From: Chryseobacterium oleae
GTDB lineage: Bacteria > Bacteroidota > Bacteroidia > Flavobacteriales > Weeksellaceae
DNA: 64,000 nt
Reading direction: 5' to 3'
NCBI RefSeq assembly: GCF_900115055.1
Contig: NZ_FOVD01000005.1
Location: forward strand, 62,001 to 126,000
Each line of letters begins with the position of its first letter. Positions within the stretch are counted from its first letter, which is position 1. The notes below the pieces were generated by a model. That model had not been told where the DNA came from. It saw only the letters and a list, made by a program, of their open reading frames with translations, and made no database searches. Shown here one piece after another: positions 26,017 through 34,472 of the stretch. The position numbers and the translations under genes were made by a program.

Positions 26017-26050
26017 CGACAAGTTTTGTCGTTACCTGCTTCTACATTTG
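26017..26050 (+). promoter_or_regulatory. Toxin promoter with palindrome
   Basis: TACATTTG at 26043-26050 is a perfect TAnnTTTG -7 box, 54 bases before the toxin ATG. CGACAA-GTT-TTGTCG (26017-26031) is a perfect inverted repeat covering the place of the -33 element, a good position for an operator. The rest of 25877-26104 is AT-rich with no gene. Confidence 0.5.
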
Positions 26051-26104
26051 CATAAGAGCAACAAAGAATATGTAAAACCACGCAGAACGACTAAAACATA
26101 AAAA

Positions 26105-28480
26105 ATGGAAAAATTGGATGACGAATCCGGAGATTTATCAGGATTTAAAATTTTGTCTTTCGAAGAAGTAAACAAAGGATTTAAAGGAAATAAAAATCCT
26201 TTGCAAGGGCTTTCAGGAATACAAAACTCAGAAGGAATTGAGACTAAAGATGATGAGTACATTAACCTTACCCAATTGTTGGGAGATATAAAATCTAGTT
26301 ATAGTGGTGGAAAGGGAGAGCATATGCCCTATGTATTCAACGAATATTTTCAAGATATAGCGCAAACTTATATCATGGATGGAGAAAAGCACATTGGTGT
26401 TTCCGCTAAGATCTACCTCAAAAACGGAGTCGTAAAAGTTTCTCAAAACATGGGATTAGACAAGCCCCGCATGGAAGTTTTTTTTGATGAAGATGACAAG
26501 CTTACTTATGCCCTTACATTCCGTTATGATGATACTATGCAGGATGCCATAGACCTGAAGACGCATTCTTTTGTAGAATACAAAAATCTTTTACTCTATC
26601 TGGGGTATGGAAATGTGGAGACAGATTATGATGCCTCAACATTTTTCATCAAAGAATTTACCCGTTTTTTAGAAGGATCCGGAAGAGCAGATGATTTATA
26701 CAAAGTATATGGAGATTTGCCCACGAGTTTTATTATAAAAATACATCTTCCTACTGAAGTAGTGGTCAATCATCTGAAAATATTAACAAAAGAAGATAAT
26801 TCAGGATGGTTTAGCTGGACAAAAGATACCACTTCCCTTTTAATAAAAGTAATGGGAATGTTCAGGAAATTTCAGGAAGCAACAGATTATTTTTGGAAAA
26901 ATCCCAAATTGCTCACTGAAATTTATGATAACCTGGATGGACATTCAGAAGTACTGGGACAGTTTAAATCCAACCGAATTCTTTTTGCTTCCGTCCTGAA
27001 TGTATTTGCCCAAAGAGACGTCAATTCTAAAAGTAAAATAACTAAAAATGTTCTTTTAAACGGGAATGGTTATTTTATAGAAAGTAATATTCTGGAATTG
27101 AATGACACCGTGAATACCATCAAAGGAATTATGAGTTTCGACTGGGATTTCGACTATAAAGACACCATCTTTCTGCAACAGAAAAGAAAAGTAAAACAGC
27201 AGGTAAAAATAGTATCAAAAGAAGGAGATCCGTTGGCAGAAGAAACGGTAACTCAAGATATAGATCCGGGCTATTTTTATCATCCTATGAATCTGGTTCA
27301 TTTTACAGATAAATCGCAGGAAAAAGCAAATCTGGTAACCGCTTTATTTATAAAAGCGATTGCAGATGAGCAAGAATGGGCAGAAGTAATGCAGAATATC
27401 CGTATTGGCGGTGATATTGTTGCTATTATAGCAGGATTTATGACGATGGGACTTACCGGAAACCTTTCTGTATTGGCTATTGCAGATATAGGATTGGCAA
27501 GTATAGATTTAGCATTAATGAATGAGGATGTAAAAAAATGGATAGCCGATCTGCCCGGAGGAAAATGGTTTGTAGAAAACTGGGATACCATTTACGCTTT
27601 GGTAGGAGCAGGAATTTTAAGTGCTGTGATGATTGAGGGAATTCTCACCCATGGTCCAGCCCTTTTGGAAAAGATAAAAAGTATCAAGAATTTGAACGGA
27701 AATTATCTTATTTTTACGCAACAGCTGGAAAAACTGATTACAGAATTAGAAGCCTATCGTCTGAGAAATCCAGGCAATGTGCTAGAAGAAGTGGTTCTGG
27801 TGGGTGAAAAAAACGGGCTTTTGAAGAAACTGTTAAAACCGTTTTTAGGAGCAGATGCCAATTTAGAATATATTATAGAACAACTAGGTAAAAGAAATAT
27901 TTCAGTAAAAAAGGCAGGAGATAATTTTTATAAAGTTTATTACAAAGATGATTTAGTAATTTTAGCATCTGAAAAAGAAACTGGAGTTTTTCTAAGAAAC
28001 AATTTCTATAAAACAGAAACGCAGCTAGAAGAAATCGTCTTTGGTGGGACCAGTAAAAAATTATTTTCAATATGGAAAATAAATTTAAAAGAAGGAAGGT
28101 ATAATTGTGTGAATTGCACTATAGCTACAGATGCTACATTAGCAGGGAGACCAACTTCTGCATTACCATATACTATTCAAACAAGATTCAGAAACGGGAA
28201 ATGGGAAAATTATACTTCCTTTAATAAGGGTACAAAACTTAATGTTTTAGAAACGGAATTTGGTTCTAAATTTTCAGACTGGACAACGGACTTGGATATT
28301 TTATTACAAGATTTAAAACCTGGAAAAAGAGGTATAATTGCAGGTATCAAAAAAGGAAAAAACGAAGGACATGTTTTCAATGTAGTTAATGAAAAAGGAG
28401 TGATTAAATATTTAGATGGCCAAACAGGTAAACGAACTAAATTAATCTATGATTATTATCAATTTTTACCAACAAATTAA
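26105..28480 (+). CDS. Polymorphic toxin with papain-like (Tox-PL) tip
   Basis: A 791-residue protein with no signal peptide and no recognised PAAR, Rhs or LXG module. Residues 1-430 are an unrecognised soluble part. About 430-515 hold strongly hydrophobic helices (IVAIIAGFMTMGLTG, then ALVGAGILSAVMIEG), as in membrane-crossing pre-toxin regions. The last 130 residues are a papain-fold/glutamine-deamidase-type toxin: NCVNCTIATDATLAGR gives the candidate nucleophile (C668 or C671), GHVFNVVN gives H756 and KYLDGQTG gives D771 with Q773. The DNA becomes visibly richer in A and T toward this tip. An Imm35-like gene follows by 10 bases. Delivery by a type VI or related contractile system is a guess. 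Confidence 0.8.
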   Translation: MEKLDDESGDLSGFKILSFEEVNKGFKGNKNPLQGLSGIQNSEGIETKDDEYINLTQLLGDIKSSYSGGKGEHMPYVFNEYFQDIAQTYIMDGEKHIGVSAKIYLKNGVVKVSQNMGLDKPRMEVFFDEDDKLTYALTFRYDDTMQDAIDLKTHSFVEYKNLLLYLGYGNVETDYDASTFFIKEFTRFLEGSGRADDLYKVYGDLPTSFIIKIHLPTEVVVNHLKILTKEDNSGWFSWTKDTTSLLIKVMGMFRKFQEATDYFWKNPKLLTEIYDNLDGHSEVLGQFKSNRILFASVLNVFAQRDVNSKSKITKNVLLNGNGYFIESNILELNDTVNTIKGIMSFDWDFDYKDTIFLQQKRKVKQQVKIVSKEGDPLAEETVTQDIDPGYFYHPMNLVHFTDKSQEKANLVTALFIKAIADEQEWAEVMQNIRIGGDIVAIIAGFMTMGLTGNLSVLAIADIGLASIDLALMNEDVKKWIADLPGGKWFVENWDTIYALVGAGILSAVMIEGILTHGPALLEKIKSIKNLNGNYLIFTQQLEKLITELEAYRLRNPGNVLEEVVLVGEKNGLLKKLLKPFLGADANLEYIIEQLGKRNISVKKAGDNFYKVYYKDDLVILASEKETGVFLRNNFYKTETQLEEIVFGGTSKKLFSIWKINLKEGRYNCVNCTIATDATLAGRPTSALPYTIQTRFRNGKWENYTSFNKGTKLNVLETEFGSKFSDWTTDLDILLQDLKPGKRGIIAGIKKGKNEGHVFNVVNEKGVIKYLDGQTGKRTKLIYDYYQFLPTN

Positions 28481-28490
28481 TTAAAAAATT

Positions 28491-28844
28491 ATGTACACAA
28501 AAGAACAAGCAAGAGAAAAAATGCAACGTTTTGTAGATTATCAAAATAATTTAATTATCTGGAACAAAGAAGGTGAGCCTGATATTATAATATACGATAA
28601 TGACACAAAAGAATATCCATTTGGTTGGATATTTCACTGGCAGGTAAAAAATATCACAGAAGATCATTCTAACTTTTTATTTGGAAACGGACCTATTATT
28701 ATAGAAAGAGATAGTCTTAATATGTACCAATTAAAAACAGCTATTTCTACTGAAGAGAATATTGAATTGTATCAAAAAGATAAAAATAAATTACTACAAT
28801 TAGAGGAAGATCAGGACGGTTTTTTTGATCCTGTAAATGTTTAA
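28491..28844 (+). CDS. Imm35-like immunity protein
   Basis: A 117-residue acidic cytoplasmic protein. The central part GWIFHWQ ... FLFGNGPIIIERD resembles the YrhB/immunity-protein-35 family, where a W-x-F-x-W strand is followed by a G-N-x-P-I-I-V-D/E-R signature. It lies 10 bases after the toxin gene on the same strand, the normal place for the cognate antidote of a papain-like toxin tip. It has the same AT-rich composition as the toxin end. Confidence 0.75.
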   Translation: MYTKEQAREKMQRFVDYQNNLIIWNKEGEPDIIIYDNDTKEYPFGWIFHWQVKNITEDHSNFLFGNGPIIIERDSLNMYQLKTAISTEENIELYQKDKNKLLQLEEDQDGFFDPVNV

Positions 28845-28857
28845 TTTTTCAAGCTGA

Positions 28858-28877
28858 AAAACTTCAAATGAAGTTTT
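28858..28877 (+). terminator. Possible terminator of toxin-immunity pair
   Basis: AAAACTTC-AAAT-GAAGTTTT is a perfect 8-base stem with a 4-base loop, 13 bases after the immunity stop. Only a weak T run follows, so termination is uncertain. Confidence 0.45.
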
Positions 28878-28903
28878 GACTCTCTATTCGTTACATCAAG
28901 AAC

Positions 28904-28984
28904 GAAAACCTGGTTAGAATTAACTTCAAAATAAATGAATCCATATCTTTGCGGTATGGATTCTTCTTTTCCCACCCGTAAAAT
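28904..28984. repeat. Right direct repeat bounding toxin cassette
   Basis: Second copy of the 81-bp repeat found at 25786-25866. Weaker similarity continues upstream to about 28875, where the reading frame FDSLFVTSRTKT matches the GNAT C-terminus FDSLLVTMRMKT, showing a decayed GNAT gene end. The right end of the repeat supplies the working start of dinB. Confidence 0.93.
28944..28951 (+). promoter_or_regulatory. -7 element of dinB promoter
   Basis: TATCTTTG, a perfect TAnnTTTG box, ends 4 bases before the dinB ATG at 28956, so transcription should begin at or inside the first codons: a leaderless mRNA. The box lies inside the duplicated 60 bp. No -33 TTG is obvious. Confidence 0.4.
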
Positions 28985-30053
28985 AATTCATGTCGATATG
29001 GACGCATTTTATGCTTCCGTGGAACAGCATGATGATCCTTCGCTTAAGGGGAAACCTATTGCTGTGGGAGGAGAACACCGTGGTGTAGTTTCGGCGGCAA
29101 GTTATGAAGCACGAAAATATGGTGTGCGCTCTGCTATGCCCAGTAAAACGGCTAAAGAGAAATGTCCGCATATTATTTTTGTTCCGCCGCGTTTTGCCCG
29201 TTATAAGGAAATCTCCAAACAGATCCGGGAAATTTTTCATGAATATACAGATCTCGTAGAACCTCTTTCTTTGGATGAGGCCTATCTGGATGTTACCGAA
29301 AATAAAAAAGATATTGAATCTGCCAATCAGATCGCTAAGGAAATTCGTCAGAAAATATTTGAACAAACCGGCTTGACTGCTTCTGCAGGGATTTCTGTGA
29401 ATAAATTTCTGGCAAAAGTGGCTTCCGACATCAATAAACCGAACGGACAAAAAACTATTCATCCTGATCGAATTGAAGGTTTCCTTGAAGAACTTCCCGT
29501 CGAAAAATTTTATGGCGTAGGAAAGGTTACAGCTAACAAAATGTTTAGTTTAGGCATTTATAAAGGAAAAGATTTAAAGAAAAAATCACTCGAAGAACTG
29601 GTAAGGCTTTTTGGAAAATCGGGTGGCTATTATTACAATGTGGTACGTGGTATTCATAATTCTGAAGTGAAACCTCATCGCATCCAGAAAAGCGTTGCCG
29701 TAGAAAGGACCTTTTTTGAAGATCTTTTTGATGACCAGGAAATCAATGACAAACTGGAACATTTGAGTCAGGAACTCCATCAGCGTCTGCAAAAGAATAA
29801 TATCCTCGGAAGAGCTTTGACTTTAAAAATTAAGTATAAAGACTTTTCACTTTTTACAAGAAGTTTTACGAAGGAAGACTATTTCACTTCTCCTGAGCAG
29901 TATTTCAATACCGGAAAAAAACTTTGGGAACTCAGGCCTTTCGATAAGCCTGTAAGATTATTGGGGCTATCGCTCTCCCATCTCAACACGGAAGAGAAAA
30001 AGCAGGTTTCTATTCAACTAAAAATCCCGTTCGAGGAATTTGAGAATCAATAG
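28956..30053 (+). CDS. dinB: DNA polymerase IV (Y-family)
   Basis: Error-prone translesion polymerase of about 365 residues. Catalytic motifs: IIHVDMDAFYASVEQ (first Asp pair) at about residues 10-24, SYEARKYGVRSAMP (fingers) and LSLDEAYLDVT (catalytic Asp-Glu) at about 104-114; then helix-hairpin-helix thumb FYGVGKVTANKM and a little-finger domain to the end. The chain ends without an obvious QLxLF clamp motif; VSIQLKIPF near the end may serve. The ATG at 28956 is preferred to 28935 because it lies directly after the promoter box and matches family length. Its 5' end was re-formed by the right repeat of the toxin cassette. Confidence 0.93.
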   Translation: MDSSFPTRKIIHVDMDAFYASVEQHDDPSLKGKPIAVGGEHRGVVSAASYEARKYGVRSAMPSKTAKEKCPHIIFVPPRFARYKEISKQIREIFHEYTDLVEPLSLDEAYLDVTENKKDIESANQIAKEIRQKIFEQTGLTASAGISVNKFLAKVASDINKPNGQKTIHPDRIEGFLEELPVEKFYGVGKVTANKMFSLGIYKGKDLKKKSLEELVRLFGKSGGYYYNVVRGIHNSEVKPHRIQKSVAVERTFFEDLFDDQEINDKLEHLSQELHQRLQKNNILGRALTLKIKYKDFSLFTRSFTKEDYFTSPEQYFNTGKKLWELRPFDKPVRLLGLSLSHLNTEEKKQVSIQLKIPFEEFENQ

Positions 30054-30101
30054 ATAGAAATTTTTCACTATCTTGTAGGAAACCAATCCAAATCACAGCC
30101 T

Positions 30102-31574
30102 ATGAACGCGACAATGATTCAATTTTTTCACTGGTATTCTGAAGGAAACGGGAAATTATGGAAAGAAGCAGAAAAACAGGCAGCCCATCTGGCAAAATTA
30201 GGAATCACTTCGGTATGGTTTCCTCCCGCTTATAAAGGCACAAACGGAGGTTACTCGGTAGGTTATGATGCTTATGATTTGTATGACCTTGGAGAGTTTG
30301 ATCAGAAAGGAAGTCTTCCTACCAAATACGGAACCAGAAATGATTATTTAAAAGCCATCAAAGCTTTAAAGAAACAGGATATCGGAGTCATCGTTGATAT
30401 TGTTCTGGGACACAAGGCCGGCGGTGATGAACTGGAAAAGTTTAAAGCGGTAAAAGTTGATGAAAACAACAGGGAAAAAATTATTTCAGATGTTATCGAA
30501 ATAGAATCCTACACTCAATTCACTTTTCCCGGAAGAGGAAAAAAATATTCAGATTTTGAATGGAATTTCACGTGTTTCAGCGGTGTGGATTTTGCCGAAG
30601 GTATGGATTCCCACATCTATAAAATACAGTCTGAATACGGTAACGACTGGGAAGAAATGATTGACGATGAGAAAGGAAACTACGATTATCTGATGTACAA
30701 CGACATCGAACACCGTAATCCGTTCGTTCGTGAAGAGCTCAACACCTGGGCTGAATGGTATTTTAATCTGACTGATTTCGACGGGGTAAGACTGGATGCC
30801 TTAAAACATATTTCCTTTGATTTTTATAAAGAATGGCTAACGATGCTTCGCTCCAATTCCGGAAAAAACATTTTTGCAGTCGGAGAATACTGGGCTCCCG
30901 GACAGCTGAATCTGCTTCAAAAATATATTGATGTCACGGAAGGATGCATGAGTCTTTTTGACAGCTCACTTCAGAATAATTTCCACACTGCTTCCAACGA
31001 AGGCGGCTCCTATGATCTTCGAAGAATTTTTGACGAAACGCTTACCCAAGCAGATCCTATGCATTCAGTCAGTCTTGTGGATAATCATGACACGCAGCCT
31101 TTGCAGGACCTCGAAGCTCCGGTAGAATCATGGTTTAAACCATTGGCTTATGCTTTAATTCTGCTTCGTGAGAATGGTTATCCGTGTGTATTTTACCCTG
31201 ATCTGTATGGTGCTCATTATACAGACAAAGGCGGAGATGGTAATGATCAGGAAATTTTCCTGGAAAAAGTAGATGGCATTGAAGAACTTCTTATCGCTAG
31301 GAAAGATCATGCTTACGGTGAACAAAGGGACTATTTCGAAGATGCCAACTGTCTTGGCTGGACGCGCGAAGGAGATGACGAGCATTCCGGATGTGCTGTG
31401 GTCCTAAGCAATAAAGAAGCTTACAGCAAACCTATGGAAATCGGGAAACGTTACGCTGGGAAAAAATTCCATGACCTGCTTAAAAGGATGGAAGATGAAG
31501 TAATCATTGATGAGAACGGATGGGCAAATTTCCCGGTTCCTGCAGGGAATGTGAGTGTCTGGATTTCTGAATAA
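30102..31574 (+). CDS. Cytoplasmic alpha-amylase (GH13)
   Basis: A 490-residue glycoside hydrolase family 13 enzyme that cuts internal alpha-1,4 bonds in starch or glycogen. It has no signal peptide, so it is intracellular, like AmyS-type (GH13_5) enzymes. Conserved regions are in order: GVIVDIVLGHKAG (region I), FDGVRLDALKHI (catalytic nucleophile Asp), IFAVGEYW (acid-base Glu) and SLVDNHDTQP (transition-state Asp). A C-terminal beta-domain ends the chain (VPAGNVSVWIS). No other glycan gene is adjacent; glycogen turnover is the likely role. It starts 48 bases after dinB. Confidence 0.94.
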   Translation: MNATMIQFFHWYSEGNGKLWKEAEKQAAHLAKLGITSVWFPPAYKGTNGGYSVGYDAYDLYDLGEFDQKGSLPTKYGTRNDYLKAIKALKKQDIGVIVDIVLGHKAGGDELEKFKAVKVDENNREKIISDVIEIESYTQFTFPGRGKKYSDFEWNFTCFSGVDFAEGMDSHIYKIQSEYGNDWEEMIDDEKGNYDYLMYNDIEHRNPFVREELNTWAEWYFNLTDFDGVRLDALKHISFDFYKEWLTMLRSNSGKNIFAVGEYWAPGQLNLLQKYIDVTEGCMSLFDSSLQNNFHTASNEGGSYDLRRIFDETLTQADPMHSVSLVDNHDTQPLQDLEAPVESWFKPLAYALILLRENGYPCVFYPDLYGAHYTDKGGDGNDQEIFLEKVDGIEELLIARKDHAYGEQRDYFEDANCLGWTREGDDEHSGCAVVLSNKEAYSKPMEIGKRYAGKKFHDLLKRMEDEVIIDENGWANFPVPAGNVSVWISE

Positions 31575-31582
31575 TTCTACAA

Positions 31583-31626
31583 ATAAAAAAACATACATGA
31601 CCGGATAATACTTTGGTCATGTATGT
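31583..31626 (-). terminator. Terminator of GG-peptide gene
   Basis: Twelve-base stem ACATACATGACC / GGTCATGTATGT with a 12-base loop; on the minus strand it is followed by TTTTTTTATTTG. It lies 28 bases past the stop of the small minus-strand gene and also closes the amylase transcript. Confidence 0.85.
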
Positions 31627-31653
31627 CTTAAAATTATACTGATACGATCGTTC

Positions 31654-31809
31654 TTAGCAGAATATGTATCGGCAATTCTCCATATTGATGGCCCATTCGC
31701 AACAGAAGCCATCTTCGTTGGAAGTACAGCATACCCTGTCACGGATAGGTCCTCCTCCTTTTAAGTTCTTAAGTTCTTCTCGATTGAGTTTTCGTGCATT
31801 TGATTTCAT
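31654..31809 (-). CDS. Small Cys-rich GG-leader peptide (bacteriocin-like)
   Basis: A 51-residue open frame. Residues 1-20 look like a double-glycine leader: MKSNARKLNREELKNLKGGG, with the L-x-x-E-E-L-K-x-L-x-G-G pattern of peptide precursors cut and exported by C39-peptidase ABC transporters. The 31-residue core holds six cysteines (two CC pairs and two single). Bacteroidota carry many such bacteriocin-like or natural-product precursors. On the minus strand, it has a perfect -7 box TATATTTG at 31837-31844, 27 bases before the ATG, and its own terminator. No maturation or export gene is adjacent. Function unknown; it could be a bacteriocin, signal or metal-binding peptide. Confidence 0.75.
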   Translation of the reverse strand: MKSNARKLNREELKNLKGGGPIRDRVCCTSNEDGFCCEWAINMENCRYIFC

Positions 31810-31965
31810 AGTTAATGTATTTTAAGATTTGTTAATCAAATATAAATAAAATATCATCATAGCATTGAAAATTATTCACAAATACATGATTTAGTCTATC
31901 AATTTCATAAATAAACAAGGAAATAAACTTTAGAAGTTAGGCAATACATATCAACTGATTTAAAA

Positions 31966-33303
31966 CTAAATTTTTCGGATCCTTAAAATTTCAGGCCTCT
32001 CAGAAGTGTCTGATATTTTTCCGGTTCTGGCAAATTCTGCCCAAAGCGCTCTCAGCTTTTTACCATTCTCATGAATATACGCCCACGGAATATCTTTCAG
32101 CAGTTCTGCAGATTTCCAGGCTTCTTCATTCCCAAAGACCAAAGGAAGATCGATACAATGTGCAGCCCCAATATGATTGTGTTCCGATTCTGAATGAATT
32201 CTGAACAGATAAACGTTTCCTCCCGCTTTTGCATAATTTTTAGCAAATTCTTCTGCCGGCTTTCCATAGATGAATTCCGTAGTTTTTCTTACCGCTTTAT
32301 CTAAAATGATCAGGCCAAATCCTTTTCCGAAATATTTATTCAAAGCATCCGATGTTTTGAGATAGAATGCCGTTTCATTGTCATTTAAACCAATCAATAC
32401 ATCATATTTCTCTGCATTGGATTTCCACTTTTCCACCGCTTCATTTTCCTGACACAAAGGAGGAAAACCATATTGTGTTCCGAAAGGCATCGCCGCCTTC
32501 AGTCCGTATTTAATCACAGCCGGTACATGTTTCCGGTATTCTTCTGCCATTTTTAAAACATCTTTTTCATCTTTAAGAAATTCAGTTTTCTTGAGAAACT
32601 CTGTAGACATTTTCTGCCTGCTGTGGCGCAGTCCCAAAGGCGCACTCTGAATAATCACCCGTTTAAACAAACCTTCAACACCTTCGGAAATCATCAGGTG
32701 AGCAATGGCATCACCACCTGAAGACTGGCCTAAAAGTGTGATATTTTCAGGATCACCACCAAAATCTGGGATATAGTTTTTGATCCATTTTAAAGCTTCA
32801 ATGATATCAAACAGTCCCAAATTAGCCGGTCTTTCTTCATCTCCTCCGAGAAAACCAAAGAGGCCAAGTCTATAGGAAACAGTAACCACAATGATGTGCT
32901 GTTCTTTTACCCAGTCACTGGGGTCAGAAGTGGGTAAATCACCACAGCCGATCTCATGGGAACCACCGTGAATCCATACCACTACTGGAAGATTTTCGTT
33001 GTCTGTGAAATTTTCAGGACTGAATACAGAAAGAAACTGCGTAGATTCATCCGCATCAAAATCTTCAATATGAGTAGGCCCAATCATCTTTTCCACCAAC
33101 GGACTTATCACCTGTGGGCAGACGGGTGTTTTATGAGGAAAAATAATTTCTGAAGCTGACGGCTTTTCAGGAACGGGTCTTTTAAACCTTTCTGAATGGG
33201 CATAGCGGATGCTTTTTGCTCTGATGATGCCATTTTCTTTCAGTGCAATAATTTTCCCAAAGGAGGTCTGAAAAATGTGAGTCTTGGTCGGCTGAACTGT
33301 CAT
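31966..33303 (-). CDS. Type-B carboxylesterase/lipase family protein
   Basis: A 445-residue esterase of the COesterase (PF00135) family. The oxyanion-hole segment VVWIHGGSHEIG and the nucleophile motif LLGQSSGGDA (S194) are clear; the acidic residue and catalytic His probably lie in the last third (HNHIGAAHCIDLPLVFG). No signal peptide is seen, so it is cytoplasmic. It is shorter than the usual 500-residue members. It lies downstream of, and on the same strand as, an AraC regulator, separated by a repeat-containing spacer. Confidence 0.87.
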   Translation of the reverse strand: MTVQPTKTHIFQTSFGKIIALKENGIIRAKSIRYAHSERFKRPVPEKPSASEIIFPHKTPVCPQVISPLVEKMIGPTHIEDFDADESTQFLSVFSPENFTDNENLPVVVWIHGGSHEIGCGDLPTSDPSDWVKEQHIIVVTVSYRLGLFGFLGGDEERPANLGLFDIIEALKWIKNYIPDFGGDPENITLLGQSSGGDAIAHLMISEGVEGLFKRVIIQSAPLGLRHSRQKMSTEFLKKTEFLKDEKDVLKMAEEYRKHVPAVIKYGLKAAMPFGTQYGFPPLCQENEAVEKWKSNAEKYDVLIGLNDNETAFYLKTSDALNKYFGKGFGLIILDKAVRKTTEFIYGKPAEEFAKNYAKAGGNVYLFRIHSESEHNHIGAAHCIDLPLVFGNEEAWKSAELLKDIPWAYIHENGKKLRALWAEFARTGKISDTSERPEILRIRKI

Positions 33304-33366
33304 TTTAAAAACTTTGAAAAATTTTGTCTATTAAAATTAATTCAGTTTTTTGAAATGAGAAAATTT

Positions 33367-33566
33367 AAACACTAATATCACTAATTTTTAACACTAATAT
33401 TCACAAATGATGATGGATAGAAATGGTGCTATTTGTGAAAATATTTGTGGTATTTGTGTTTGATTTTTTAACACGAGTGACACTAATTTTTTACACTAAT
33501 TTCACAAATCATTGTGGATAAAAATTGTGTTATTTGTGAAAACATTCGTGGTGTTTGTGTTTAAAA
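33367..33566. repeat. Imperfect tandem repeat, two units of about 100 bp
   Basis: Units at about 33367-33469 and 33470-33566. Each runs AACAC-taat ... CACAAAT ... ATTTGTGAAAA ... TTTGTG-GT-TTTGTGTTT. The ends of each unit are inverted repeats of one another, so each can fold into a hairpin. It fills the spacer between the AraC regulator and esterase genes. No gene is here. Confidence 0.75.
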
Positions 33567-33569
33567 CAA

Positions 33570-34472
33570 TCAGTTTAGCATTTTATATTCACTGGGAGAA
33601 ATTCCCACTTTTGCTTTGAATAATCTGGTGAAATGCTGTGGATATTTAAACCCAAGATCATAGGAAATTTCACTGATGGATTTTGCAGGATTTAAGATCT
33701 GTTCCTTCGCCGCATCAATCAGTTTATTGTGAATAAATTCCTGAGCGGACACTCCTAATTCTTTTTTGATCAGATCTCCAAAATAATTGGCTGACAGGTT
33801 GAGTTTTTCTGCAAAATAATTGACCATCGGGAAACCTATATTTTTAGGATTGTCAGATTTGAAATAGTCATCCACAAGGTTTTCAAATTTCCCGATCACC
33901 CCCTGATTGATATGATCTCTGGTAATGAACTGGCGGTCGTAGAAACGCATACAGTAATTTAAAAACAGTTCAATATTATTAACGATCAGTGATTTGCTAT
34001 GTTTATCAATGGACTGTTCGAGCTCAAGCTTGATATTTTTAAAACATTCCAAAACAATTTCCCGTTCTTTTTCCGAAAGATGCAGTGCTTCATGAACGTC
34101 ATAGGAAAAGAAGCTGTAGTCTTTGATATTTTTACCGAGATTGGTTCCTTTAATCAGATCGGGATGAAACAGCAACGCATATCCACCGGGCTGTATGGAT
34201 TTTCCGTCATTGGTCACACCACTTACCTGTCCGGGCGCGATAAAAACCAGTGTTCCTTCCTGATAGTCGTAGCTGTGCTTGCCATAATGCATATCTCCAC
34301 AGATGACATCTTTCAGGAAAACGGTATAAAAGGTATACGTTCTCCTGTACTGGCATATGGGATCGGATTTTGAAAAATCCACCACACTTACCAGCGGATG
34401 CAGGGTTTCATTGTTTACCATTTTATTGTAATCTGAAACACTTTTTATATTATCAACTTCCTGATCTTGCAT
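33570..34472 (-). CDS. AraC-family transcriptional regulator
   Basis: A 300-residue regulator. The N-terminal half is a cupin-like sensor (GTLVFIAPGQVSGV). The C-terminal hundred residues hold two helix-turn-helix units: FAEKLNLSANYFGDLIKKEL and ISEISYDLGFKYPQHFTRLF, ending with GISPSEYKMLN, the AraC signature. It is divergent from the cupin and alcohol dehydrogenase genes (131-base spacer), which are its likely targets. No operator can be picked with confidence. Confidence 0.92.
   Translation of the reverse strand: MQDQEVDNIKSVSDYNKMVNNETLHPLVSVVDFSKSDPICQYRRTYTFYTVFLKDVICGDMHYGKHSYDYQEGTLVFIAPGQVSGVTNDGKSIQPGGYALLFHPDLIKGTNLGKNIKDYSFFSYDVHEALHLSEKEREIVLECFKNIKLELEQSIDKHSKSLIVNNIELFLNYCMRFYDRQFITRDHINQGVIGKFENLVDDYFKSDNPKNIGFPMVNYFAEKLNLSANYFGDLIKKELGVSAQEFIHNKLIDAAKEQILNPAKSISEISYDLGFKYPQHFTRLFKAKVGISPSEYKMLN

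Noticed and set aside
33367..33566. Tandem repeats considered as a CRISPR array
   Set aside because: Only two imperfect 100-bp units with no unique spacers and no cas genes nearby.
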